Origin: Argyresthia goedartella | Taxonomy: Eukaryota; Arthropoda; Insecta; Lepidoptera; Argyresthiidae | Reading direction: 5' to 3' | DNA length: 64,000 nt | NCBI GenBank assembly: GCA_949825045.1 | Contig: OX463810.1 | Coordinates: 37,768,201-37,832,200, forward strand | Shown here: one piece after another, positions 1-9,984 of the stretch | How the letters are laid out: each line of letters starts with the position of its first letter | How positions within the stretch are numbered: position 1 is the stretch's first letter | Made by a program: the position numbers and the translations under genes | Notes under the pieces: generated by a model | The model's database searches: none | What the model was told of the DNA's origin: nothing | What the model saw: only the letters and a program-made list of their open reading frames with translations

Positions 1-1176
1 ATTTGTTTGTGTTATCGTAGATAGTTATATGTACAATACCTAACTGTTGTTGTAGTTGTAACTGCCGAAACTTGTTTTCCCAATTATGGGGTCCTGTTTG
101 TGGTCTGAGTGTAACAAGACCCCGTTGGTTATTCCAAAACTGAACCAGCAGGGCTTCCGGTGGCGAAACGAAATCATACCCTTTCATTTATCTGCGGCTG
201 ATGGATGGGTTTCGGTATCAGTAACTATCTGCCTGAGCTTGTTATCCTCGGATCGAGTTATTTTGCGAACTCCTATGTTTCGTGACTATCCTCCAAGAAC
301 ATTGGGATTTCGAGATCCTCTTTTAAGTTTGTTTATTGACTGTCTAATTAGTTGTGGTTGGAACAGGCGTACGTAGAGGCGAATCCAAAGAGTTTCGTGC
401 CTCTGGAGGCCAATCGAACATAACTGTGTTCTAAGAACAATGGTGTTAGTTATTGTTCTGAGACTTTGTCATACGGACAGACACAAGATTGAACACAATG
501 TGAGATATGAACGAAAAATGCTATCACTTAAGACACAAGAAAATCTCTTCCGCTAATAATAAACGCTATTTCGACCTCTACCTCGAGCTTCCAACGAAAG
601 CTATTGAGGCAGGACTTAATTTTTGCAAAATCCCATTAAGCAAAAGAGTTACTGTTTGAGAGTTTAAAATATTCGCTGGGAATTACGCAAATTTCCTTTT
701 GTGGTGGGAAAATGCGCAATAATAATGGCACTGGGATTAAGGAAATTTAGACGACATTTTACTGCTGTGTTGATAAATTACAGTGTTTTGCGTAATGGCC
801 GGCTTGCTTGGCGGGGAGGGCTTTTTCTGCATTGAGGGGTAATCGGGGATTTAAATATGTATATTTTACCGTGTAACATCCCCCCTATTACTTGTCCTTA
901 TCATTATGATTTCCTGAAACGCAGCCTCTTATTAATTATTTTGGCCAAATAAAATAGATCGTCTAGTAAATTAGGACTCCTACTACATTTGAAAGTAGGA
1001 ACCCTAATTCTAGAGGTTTGAGTAAGAGGTGCCATCAACTTAGACAATAGATTTTAAACTAGGAACATTTTAAGTCGAATAATTAGTAATTTTAAAATCT
1101 CAATAAATGGATATATTTATATATGTCCCCACTAACAAGTATTATACATATCAATATATATAATGAAATTAATATA
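1..1176. other. No gene recognised
   Basis: I see no conserved protein motif, RNA gene or repeat shared with the rest of the window. A 96-codon open frame at 86-376 has no recognisable domain and is probably chance. From about 1080 the DNA is strongly AT-rich, leading into the two-hairpin repeat. Confidence 0.5.
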
Positions 1177-1631
1177 GTAGTTTATGTGACTGCTACATAA
1201 TGGAGGGCATTAATACTCGACAGTGGGTTTATGAAACGAGCCGAAGGCGAGTTTGATAATAATATCACTCGAGAGTTTTAATGCCTAATTATGTACAGTT
1301 ACATACACTAGTTTATCTACACACATATCATAAGCTCTTTTTGATGTGTTCAGGAACCGCATGTCCGACCGGCATTGTGGCATTGATCATTGCTCTGCAG
1401 TTGTTTAGCTTGTTCTGTAGTACCAACTTCACAGACAAACTAGGGGCGGCACGCAGGCGGGCGTCGGCGTTCCTAATTTGAATGTCATAATTTGACAAAT
1501 TTTTGTACATTATGGCTATAATGTACACATTTTCAGATAAGAAATGAGTTTTTACCAAATAGTTTTACATTATGCTGGTCTTAACGTGCGGTATTTAGAC
1601 GCAGTAAAGAGCGTTTATGATACGTGTGTAG
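1177..1631 (+). repeat. Two-hairpin repeat, copy 1
   Basis: This is the longest copy (about 455 bp) of a five-copy family. It consists of two large imperfect palindromes placed end to end. Hairpin 1 pairs the TTTATGTGACTGCTACATAA region with GCCTAATTATGTACAGTTAC. Hairpin 2 pairs the segment starting TTATCTACACACATATCATA with the closing segment ending ATGATACGTGTGTAG. The element is flanked by ATA on both sides, compatible with a 2-3 bp (TA or ATA) target duplication. The open frames inside (for example 1281-1481) are by-products of the hairpin sequence and recur in other copies. No transposase is present, so it would be non-autonomous. The family is not one I recognise. Confidence 0.75.
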
Positions 1632-1637
1632 ATAAAA

Positions 1638-2120
1638 TGTATTAGACATATTCTTATATCATAAAATGTCACATTATATTTGGGGTTTTAATTAAAATAA
1701 ATAAAATTATAAATATTAGAAAAATAAAACAAAATTTAATATTTATAAAATTTGGAAAGAATACCCCTACCACTTGGTTGGGTCTTATACCCAGATAATT
1801 CTAGGAAACCAATTAATTTGTAGTTCTCATTCTCATTTATAAAAGAGTAGTGTAATAATTATTATGATTGCAATATCAACCATTTAGATATCTCTTCCGT
1901 ATAGAAATAAGCGAATCCATCTGAAAATGAAATCTTTAGAGTATACGTAATACGACTGGCCATAAAAACATGGGGTTAACTGATCATTTTATTATTATTA
2001 CTTTTTGCTTTTTATTCACGAATCATCACATAATGAATAAAATACACAGGTCATCAATCTGACAAAGAATTCAAAATAACACTCATCTCAATATCCTGCG
2101 TTTCAAACATTGCTCTGTTA
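1638..2120. other. AT-rich DNA, nothing recognised
   Basis: This is a low-complexity AT-rich stretch between the two-hairpin repeat and the maT-like element. I see no coding or repeat signal. Confidence 0.4.
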
Positions 2121-2122
2121 TA

Positions 2123-3314
2123 CTTAGTCGGTCCTTAAGTTCTGTCACAAGGTTTTTGATAGATAAAACTCAGCAATAAATTTTTTCTTATTCGTATTAT
2201 ATATGATTAAAAAGCTTATTTTATACGAATCAAATTGCAATACAATACATTTTGTACGATTATCGCAATATGACAAAAAACCTTATAACTTGAGACAATC
2301 GCGAACCAAAACACGCCGCAACTGACAAAAATACCACTTACCACAAATTTAATAAAAAAACAGTGTTCCAGATAACCAACAAGGTTTTATTAATTTATTC
2401 TGAAACCTCGATTTTAGACCGTGCTTAACAACTAGCATTTGATTTTCTGTTAGCTTTCAGTTCCAACTGCTCCCAAAGAGAACTTTACGTACTTTTTACG
2501 TTTTCAGAAAAACGTATAAAAATGATCTTGTGGGCAACAAGTACACTACGTAAAATGTGAATATGAAAATTAGTTTTACCCAGACTTAGTTATCTTATGC
2601 TTCAAAATGAAGGTAACGGGTTCAGGGAGGGTTCTGACTAAAATCTCACGTAAGTTTGAAAGGTTTTAAGAGTCATGGAAAAAAGATAAAGTGAATCACG
2701 TCCGTATTTTTGATTGGGTAAAAAAGTGCAAAATCTCTGAAGAAACTAGCATTTGTGTAATATGGTTTTAAGCATTTAAATCCAATAATCGTTCTAATTT
2801 ATCAGTATTTAATGATCTATCAAACCATATACAGGGTGTTAACGGGGTCGTGTAGCAAGAAAGAGAAAATAGACTTGGCACTTAATTAGGAATACAACGC
2901 TACAGCGTTGCCAATCTACAGATTGGAGTGCATAAATTAGCACTTTTTTCGCAGGTAAAAAAAAACTAAAAATGTTTCCCTATTTATTAATTATTATGGT
3001 CACCCTACGTATTTGACTTTCTTATGACGTGACGGTTGACAATTACCTACTACTTACTCATCTAATCATTTGTTTATTAAAAAGGTTTTATCATGAATTA
3101 ATAGGGTAACCATAATCTGAGTTATTAACTGGGATAAATAAATTGTTGATTAGTTTAAAAAAGGCTGCAATTTTTAAAAAAATTGCCCTATACTTGAAAT
3201 CGCAGGTTTGAATCATGACCCCGTTAACATCCTGTATAGTATTAAATAAAATAAAACTTGGTATTATTTACTATGCGGCAAAATATTTGTGACAGAACTT
3301 ATGGACCGACTATG
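2123..3314. mobile_element. maT-like mariner relic with TA-flanked inverted ends
   Basis: The ends are inverted copies of a sequence very close to the termini of the two full maT elements in this window: TTAGTCGGTCCTTAAGTTCT at the left, and the same with one change at the right, read on the opposite strand. Both ends abut TA. Without the 403-bp element nested at 2832-3234, about 790 bp remain, too short for a 1.3-kb maT element, and I find no transposase motif. It is either an internally deleted derivative moved in trans or a decayed copy. Its TIR carries GTCGGTCC where the full copies have GTCAGGTC, so it is a related but separate lineage. Confidence 0.7.
2832..3234. mobile_element. MITE nested in the maT-like relic
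   Basis: A 403-bp segment is bounded by inverted CAGGGTGTTAACGGGGTC and its near-complement, with TA immediately outside each end. Internal short palindromes (for example around 2899-2930) are visible. It has no coding capacity. TA targets and CAGGG-type ends suggest a Tc1/mariner-type MITE. It interrupts the surrounding element and is therefore younger. Confidence 0.65.
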
Positions 3315-3343
3315 TAGTAATATTGTTAAATTAAAATAAAAAC

Positions 3344-3745
3344 CGGTCAAGTGCGAGTCTAAATCGCGCACGAAGGGTTCCGTACCACCGTTCAATGGAA
3401 GCGATGGTGTGGAGTGAATAGTTTGGATTTTACACAGCAAAATATTGTTTACAAAGTTATTGGTGCGGTGACTTTCACACTCCATGTACGTAACCAGGTG
3501 CATCCATAAGTTTGTATGTGGTATTGAAAGAATTGTTGTATGGGAGCCCCCTTAAATATTTCTTTTATCCTGTTTTTTAGTATTTGTTGTTATAGCGGCA
3601 ACATAAATACATAATCTGTGAAAATTTCAACTCTCTAGCTAGCTAGGTTCTTGAGATACAGCCTGGTGACAGATGGACGGACGGACGGACAGCGGAGTCT
3701 TAGTAATAGGCTCCTGTTTGGAACCCTTCGGGTACGGAACCCTAA
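3344..3745 (-). repeat. Dispersed repeat family G (GGTTCCG/GTCCG type)
   Basis: It contains GGTCAAGTGCGAGTC at one end, GGTTCCGTACC internally, a (GGAC)n run at 3672-3690, and GGGTACGGAACCCT at the other end. The same blocks recur at 4021-5005, 36035-36150, 48684-49041 and 51055-51175. It is non-coding. I associate this arrangement with a very common lepidopteran repeat, but its class is not shown by the sequence. Confidence 0.65.
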
Positions 3746-3835
3746 AAACCATTGCAAACCCTGGTTACCTTCTCATTGAAACTCTGTCTCGTCATATCCA
3801 AGTCTAATGCTAAACGCCATATTTAATCTCTCCAT

Positions 3836-3877
3836 ACTGGTTCCGTATAGGCATACAAGCGCCTATACGGAACCAGT
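3836..3877. repeat. Perfect 17-bp inverted repeat with 8-nt loop
   Basis: ACTGGTTCCGTATAGGC is followed after eight bases by its exact complement. It lies between two copies of repeat G and could be a fused pair of repeat ends. No function is evident. Confidence 0.7.
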
Positions 3878-4020
3878 AAAATATTTTACAACTCGATCTT
3901 GACAGATCTTGGGAACATTCCAGCTATTCGTCAAAAGGTGCCGCCGTCTCATATGAAACCCAAAATATTTTATTACGAACACGCATCTTTACAATTCCTC
4001 TATCTATTCAAATATGTCGT

Positions 4021-5005
4021 TTTTTAGGGTTCCGCAGAGAAACAAGTTACCCTTACAGTTTCGTCAGGTCTGTCTGTCCGTCCGTCCGTATGTCACAGCA
4101 AATTTATGCAGAAACTATTAGGACTAAACAGTTGAAACTTGGTATATAGGTGTATTCTGTGAACCGCTTTACGATTTTTATACAAAAATTGAACAATTTA
4201 AATAATTAAAGGAGGCTCCCCATACATGGAACTGAAAGCAAATATATTTTTTCAACAAACCTATATGTGTGGGGAGTCTATATAGACAGGTCTTTAAAAA
4301 TGACGTTGAGGTTCCTGAAACTATTTTTCCTCACAGTAAATCATTAAAGAGACAGACCCTTCCAAAAATCCGTGTGTTCCCCCTCTAACTTTTAAAGTAA
4401 GACAGTGAAAAATCTACAAAAATAGTTGTTTATGTGACTGCTACATAATGGAGGGCATTCATACTCGAGAGTTTTAATGCCTAATTATGTACAGTTACAT
4501 ACACTAGTTTATCTACACACATATCATAAGCTCTCTTTGATGTGTTCAGGAACCGCATGTTTGACCGGCATTGTGGCTCTGCAGTTGTTTAGCTTGTTTT
4601 TTAGCACCAACTTCGGGCGTTCGAAATTTGAATGTCAGTACCAACTTCATAGACAAACTAGAGTTTTTACCAAGTAGTTTAACACTATGCTGATCGTAAC
4701 GTGCGGTTTTTGTACGCAGTAAAGAGGGTTTATGATACGTGTCTAGATAAATATATATACTGTGTATCTCAATACACACTTTCAATGAAAATTGGTTTGC
4801 ATAAAATAAAATAAGCAGATTTTAGGATATTAAACATTTAATAAAAGCCGCAAAGATAGAAATAATAGATCAGTATTAGTGTCATTCATAAAAACTACTA
4901 TGAAAAACAAAGTTACAACACAAACATCCAGTCACATTATTACTTGCTACAACGGAACCCCTTACGGGCGAGTCGGACTCGCACTTGGCCACTTTTTTAT
5001 TTTAT
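4021..5005 (+). repeat. Dispersed repeat family G, interrupted by a two-hairpin copy
   Basis: The left part (4021-4424) has the AGGGTTCCG start and a GTCCGTCCGTCCG run. The right part (4750-5005) ends in CGGACTCGCACTTGGCCAC. The right part matches 50975-51175 closely (ACTTGCTACAACGGAACCC and flanks). The two halves are separated by two-hairpin copy 2, which inserted into this repeat. Confidence 0.6.
4425..4746 (+). repeat. Two-hairpin repeat, copy 2 (compact)
   Basis: This 322-bp copy is flanked by ATA on both sides. It lacks the apex of hairpin 1 completely: the left arm runs straight into CTCGAGAG and the right arm. The loop of hairpin 2 is also shortened. It sits inside a copy of repeat G, which shows that the family can insert. 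Confidence 0.75.
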
Positions 5006-5830
5006 TTTCATGGGTAATCTGGCGCATTCTACCTCTAGATTTCTAGGCTAGATAAATAGTGACGATTATAGAAGTATTAGGCAATTACTGTCACGACATA
5101 TTCAGGAGTTTAAACAAGCTAGAAGACACAAGACATTTACAAAGATGCATTATAAGATAATTACTTCTAGGACTTAAATTCAACTGGCACAAACCGACAC
5201 TCCCGAATAGCTATTCAGAAAAGACCTACAAATGAATAACCCAAAACTAAAAGTAAAATAGATAAAGAAAAAGTTGACAACTAAGAATCGGACCACGAAA
5301 CTTTGTGAGCCGTTGTGAAATTTGCGATGCCTTTGATAACCACTAATCTCCAATATTTATGTTCTTACCAATTTTTTCTTGCCGCTTAATTGAGCATTGA
5401 TCAACACTAAACTTATATCACCGTCATTTGTGTGGCGTAACAATCATCGGCACCTCATAGTTCATAGTGAAATCATTCAATTACGGTATCAGTTAATTTA
5501 ATTATGTTGGCCAAACCTGCCAACGCCTGCCACTGTTTATATAGCAAATAAAAAATGTTTCTCAAATCATCAGAATTTCCGTGACAACCTGATGGATTGT
5601 TTATGTGTAACCAAGCTTACTTGGAGTTTCATGGAATTGATTGAACGAGGTACTTTTGCTACTACAGCACGTGAAAGGCCGGCAGACAGGGAGATTATTT
5701 TTCATCCATACGAATTTATAGAAGCAGAGAATTCACAAATGTAAAAATAACAGTTTACTTCTGAGTAGGTAATTAGGTACTTACTCCGACACCTACAATT
5801 TCAGATAAAATCATGTACCACTACCACGTA
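5006..5830. other. No gene recognised
   Basis: I found no coding, RNA or repeat signal here on either strand. Confidence 0.4.
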
Positions 5831-5831
5831 T

Positions 5832-6033
5832 CATAAACATAAACATTTTACATACCGGCAAATACATTGCGTCTGGCCCCACACTAGGATACTCTGTGTC
5901 GTAGGAACCAGAAACAGCGAGGTCACACACATACACATCCAAGACCTGTTTTTTTTTTACCCCTAGCCGGGGTTCGAACCTGGGACCTCTCGCATAGTAG
6001 GCAGAGCCATAACCGCTGCGCCACAGAGGTCGT
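5832..6033 (-). mobile_element. tRNA-derived SINE (family S1), full length
   Basis: Read on the minus strand it begins CCTCTGTGGCGCAGCGGTTA (A-box-like) and contains GGTTCGAACC (B box), which together give an internal pol III promoter. A T/A homopolymer, a body with GACACAGAGTATCCTAGTGT and a (TTTATG)n-type tail follow. Seven copies or fragments occur in the window. The head resembles the tRNA-Val gene at 47921. Confidence 0.8.
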
Positions 6034-7120
6034 CAACGTCATGAAGCTGGGTGTAAAAAATAAAAAGCGGCTTACCCCTAGAGCAGCCATTGCCGCGTGC
6101 TTCCCGCGTTATCATAGATTACAAACCTGCGAGCCAGCTATCCGTTCCACTTCAATAGAGGCTATTTTCATTTGAAAATGAAAACGGAGAATCCAAGGCT
6201 AAACTCCACGGCTCCCTTTCATAGAATAAGAGCCACCCGGCGACAATGGACGGAATTTGAATAAAATAATAGTTCGGGAACTGTCCGAAGCCTCCCACTG
6301 AAAGGAATCCTGGATAAAGGGCCTCGAACAATAGCCCTTTAGGGTAAAGTTCCTCTTTAGGGTCACTTTATTTGATGGATTTGCGTGGGATAATGTCACA
6401 GTCATAAGAAACTCCGCTCATAGGCGTGCGAGTTAAGGACAGTCCAGATGTTACTTGTCCCTAATGATTGTAAGGCAATTTCAATAGTTAGTTAATGATT
6501 CTTTGCTATGATCATAAAAAAAAACCTATTAGATTCGAGAATTTCATATAGGCTTCACTCACGCGGGACTACGCAATTTGCATCCGACTGACGTCAAACA
6601 CGTCGTCGAACCGTGAGTGAATGATAATAACGTATTTGTATGGCGGTGACTAAAGACGCTGGGTAACGTTAAATTAGGTCCAACACCCAACTTGGAGGGG
6701 CTATTTCTCCTAAAGTCCAAATCCAAAAAAATATATATTATGAAGACATCTTTTTCTTCAACCACCGGTGTGTTGGATTCGGAACGCATTTATCCGCGTT
6801 TAGGTCATCGATCTTTTTTAATGATTTCACTAGTTTCAAGATCGATACCTTGTCTGTTGAAGTGCGATGACCCGAGGACATCTCTATTCGCGTGATATTG
6901 ATGACATGTGTCACTCGGATGATGCTATCTTTTACAGACAAATAAATACAAATACATTTTGCGTAGACATGGTTACACAATTGGTGGTACATAACATTTA
7001 TCGGCACTGCACATCTAGCCACGTAGGGACATGCAAAATAGCACCCAATTAGTGCAATACAATATAAATGCAAATTTATAATAATAACTACAGTCAATAA
7101 TATAATGAAATTATTTATTA
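6034..7120. other. No gene recognised; one short shared core
   Basis: The stretch is mostly without recognisable content. Around 6253-6274 a 22-bp core, GAATTTGAATAAAATAATAG plus TT, recurs in opposite orientation at about 17943-17964, so at least part is an old dispersed repeat. The open frames at 6738-7097 show no known motif. Confidence 0.35.
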
Positions 7121-7124
7121 TTCA

Positions 7125-8200
7125 AGTGTGAGTCTCAAATATTCGAGTAAAAAGTTTTGTTGTAGTTTTTAATATATTTAGGTATGTAAACTCTCGATAT
7201 CAATCAAATTCTACGGAAGCTTGTTAAATATTCGTGTTGACATGCTGAATATACTTTTGCCGTAGTAGGCAGTTCTACGTTGCTGTGCATAGAGTTTATT
7301 TGAATGACGTTTGCTTTTAAACTTTTTACAGAGGTGTAAATTACTCTTTACCAATTTACATGTTTCATGTTCCTGTATACAGGGCGTGCCAGAAAGGTGT
7401 AGTCATATTTTGGGAAGTTGCTAGGTATATAATTCGGAACAACTTCCACTAAGAAACAAGTTTTACCAGAGCAATTTTGTTTTTAACTTCTCCATACATT
7501 TTGGGCCGGGCGATATAAACTGACTTGTATAGAGAAGTGAAAAAAAAGTTGCCCTGATAATTTTAAAGTGAAAGTTGTTCAGAATGATGTCCCTAACAAC
7601 CCCCTCAAATATGACTGCACCATTTAGTGACAACCTGTATATATATAGACATGACAAAGTCAGAAGTTTAAGTTAGGGGTTTGCAGATATCCGTAGGGAC
7701 AAGTTTGCCCGCGCTGCCCAGAAGTGTATTAACACTTCTTTTGTGCTTTAAAGATTTTGTCGTTGGCTGTGTTATTGCCCCAGAAAATTATACCGTATTG
7801 TAGATACGATTTAATAAAGCCGACGTATTCGGCAATCATGGCATCAGTCTCGGCGAGCATTTACGTACTACATATGACAACTGACTAAGTATTTTTTGCA
7901 GCTTCTCGATATGCGTCTTTGAGGACATGTTGCGCTTGCGATCGATGTGGAGGCCTAAAAGCTTAGTAATCTCCTTTTATTAAACTTGATAACCTAAATC
8001 ATTTATATTCAATGTCAATTCTTGTTTACGCCCTAAATGAAAATGTTATCAATTCAGTTTCGTCAAGATTAATCATAAGAATATTTTAATGAAGCCATTC
8101 GATTATCAATTTCATAGTTGTCCAGATTTTACCCAATTAATGTAACAGTAATATCGACGGCAAATAATATGTACCACTGTGTGATGTATGGCTTTGGGAA
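7125..8200 (-). pseudogene. LINE reverse transcriptase relic (family C), split by a MITE
   Basis: The minus strand, read in short frames broken by stops and shifts, gives the C-terminal half of a non-LTR retrotransposon ORF2. LFAVDITVTLIG sits near 8160; it is the RT catalytic box with the usual FADD changed to FAVD. TKLLGLHIDRKRNMSSKTHI follows near 7950, then YGIIFWGNNTANDKIFKAQK near 7770, and after the MITE ETCKLVKSNLHLCKKFK and SIFSMSTRIFNKLP near 7250-7340. It is dead: besides the lost catalytic Asp there are several stops and frameshifts. Removing the MITE and one TA leaves the frame open across the junction (VMSIYIQEHETCK). The style resembles jockey/CR1-type ORF2, and the clade is uncertain. 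Confidence 0.75.
7380..7637. mobile_element. TA-flanked MITE inside the LINE C relic
   Basis: This 258-bp foldback has inverted ends (CAGGGCGTGCCAGAAAGGTG against the complement of ATTTAGTGACAACCTG) with TA outside. The subterminal AGTCATATTT is also inverted. A partial relative with GTTGTTCAGAATGATGTC lies at 58180-58375. No coding capacity is visible. Confidence 0.7.
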
Positions 8201-8282
8201 AATCTTTAATGTATACAGAATGTTGTTTTGTGAAGTTATCCCCTACTCAGAGGTAATTATTTACACTACCTACACTGAAGCA

Positions 8283-8395
8283 AAATAAAATTATTCATTG
8301 TGGCACTCGCCACGCTGCGCTTGCGCGCTTCGTACACCAGCCGGGCGTGTCCCAGCACGTTGCGTTTATTTCAAGAAAAAAATAACAAAATATCT
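8283..8395. repeat. Short dispersed repeat with CCGGGCGTG core
   Basis: The segment CCGGGCGTGTCCCAGCACGT followed by TGCGTTTATTTC recurs, slightly changed, at 63741-63775. It is non-coding and its class is unknown. Confidence 0.4.
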
Positions 8396-8401
8396 TTTAA
8401 T

Positions 8402-8834
8402 TACACACGTGTCATAAACCCTCTTTACTGCGTCCAAAAACCACAAGTTACAACCAGCATAATGATAAGCTTCTTGGTAAAAACTCATTTCTTATCTGAA
8501 TATTGATACAACATTTGTCAAATTATGACATTCAAATTTCGAATGTCGACGCCCACCTACGTGCGGCCCCTAGTTTGTCTATGAAATTGGTACCACTGTA
8601 CAAGCTAAACAACTGCAGAGCTATGATCAATGCCACAATGCCGGTCGAACATGCGGTTCCTGAACACATCAAAGTCAGCTTATGATATGTGTAGACAAAC
8701 TAGTGTATTTAATTGTACATAATAATGAGGCATTCAAACTCTCGAGTGATATTATTATGAAACTCGCCTTCGGCTCGTTTCATAAACCCACTCTCGAGTT
8801 TTAATGCCCTCCATTATATAGTCACATAAACTAC
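8402..8834 (-). repeat. Two-hairpin repeat, copy 3
   Basis: This is a 433-bp minus-strand copy with the full hairpin 1 apex (AACTCGCCTTCGGCTCGTTT). The outer side of hairpin 1 is flanked by TAT (ATA on the element strand). The hairpin 2 end is slightly degenerate (AATTA instead of AGATA). It abuts an RTE-like endonuclease fragment. Confidence 0.75.
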
Positions 8835-9480
8835 TATTATTATGTGCTTATCTGATGAAGGGACAAAGTCAATTTCATTTTTTGTTTTATTATTTAGGGA
8901 AATCCAAGTCCAGCGACATTGCGGTTTTTTGAAGAAAACACTATTACTAATTGTGAGGCGTTGCCCGAAGGCGAACTGGAGCAACCGAGTACCACGTTCG
9001 TTTCGACTTCCCAGCCCGTGTGGTCACTCACGTCTCGGTTGTCCAGTTCCTGCCTTACTCCGACCTTCGCATTGAAATCAGCGAGGAATAAGGTCTAAGA
9101 ACCTCGGTGATCATCGCAGGCGTTATTTATTCAGTCATATAAGTCTTCTACGTCATCGCCGCTGTGCTTGGAGGTGGGGAATTTTGCTTATCTGTGACTT
9201 TGAATTTAAGAACTGCTACTCTTATCTGAATATGATGCAAATTCGATGATAATATTTCTCCACTTCTTTGCCACCTGCCTTTGTTTTGTTTCAACCAGAC
9301 GCTCGTCTGACATCAGAGTGCGGGAATTGAAGGTCATGATATTTAAGTTATCGGTGTCCATATTTGGGGCTGTGGTCGTTTGACGGGGGGTCGATCTCAC
9401 CCGGAGATTGTTCACACCCCAAACTCCTGGGCTTGTCTAGCTACTGGAGTTGCCGGGCACTAGGGACCTCGGTTTAAGTC
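8835..9480 (-). pseudogene. RTE-like LINE endonuclease fragment (family D)
   Basis: Minus-strand frames show an apurinic-type endonuclease start: LNIMTFNSRTLMSDERLVE near 9350. LADFNAKVG, the GDFN-type catalytic block with G changed to A, follows near 9075. FFKKPQCRWTWISLNNKTKN and then EIDFV lie near 8850-8935. These are the N-terminal landmarks of RTE/craniofacial-type LINE ORFs. At least two frameshifts separate them, and the RT domain is absent, cut off at the two-hairpin copy. Confidence 0.7.
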
Positions 9481-9599
9481 TGCTCATAGGGGGTGGGTGG
9501 TCTATTAGTCGCAGAAAACTCAGGGGTCTCGCTTTATCTACAATATAGTTACAGGGGGTCAAAATACCCCGAAGTGCTGCCCCCTCCAATCCCCCTTGT

Positions 9600-9870
9600 G
9601 TAGAATGAAGTCATTAGTTTGCTTCACAAATTTGATTGAACTCCGTCGAGAAATAACGCTACAGACAACTTCCTCCCTTTTCCCCCCAATCACAAATCAC
9701 AAAAAAATTAATAAAAAAATCAAGGAACTTGTGCCAATTTTTTTCAAAATCGGTGTAATAATGCGACCTGTAGGCGAGAACACAGAGACTGACAGACGGA
9801 CAAAGGCATTTTTGCCCAATCTCGAAACTGCACGCTTCGTCGCTCGGTCAATAAGAGTCACTGACTGACT
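9600..9870 (-). repeat. Dispersed repeat shared with 21659-21830
   Basis: CTGACAGACGGACAAAGGCA and neighbouring blocks (GCGACCTGTAGGCGAGAAC) recur inverted at 21659-21800. Weaker relatives of the GAGAAATGCGACC part occur near 39775 and 60190. The 90-codon open frame here is a by-product. Confidence 0.55.
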
Positions 9871-9984
9871 TTCTCAATGCTGAAAGTAAATTACTAAAAC
9901 GAATCATGTTATTAACGTATGAACACGATTCCTAAGTGCGAGTCTGTTCGAGTTGCTTACATCAAGATCGAATAACTTTAGCAG

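Noticed and set aside
1281..1481. Recurrent small ORF starting MPNYVQLHTLVYLHTYHK, also at 4477 and 30962
   Set aside because: It recurs because it lies in the arms of the two-hairpin repeat. Frames diverge after small indels and the palindromic origin explains the sequence, so I do not call it a gene.
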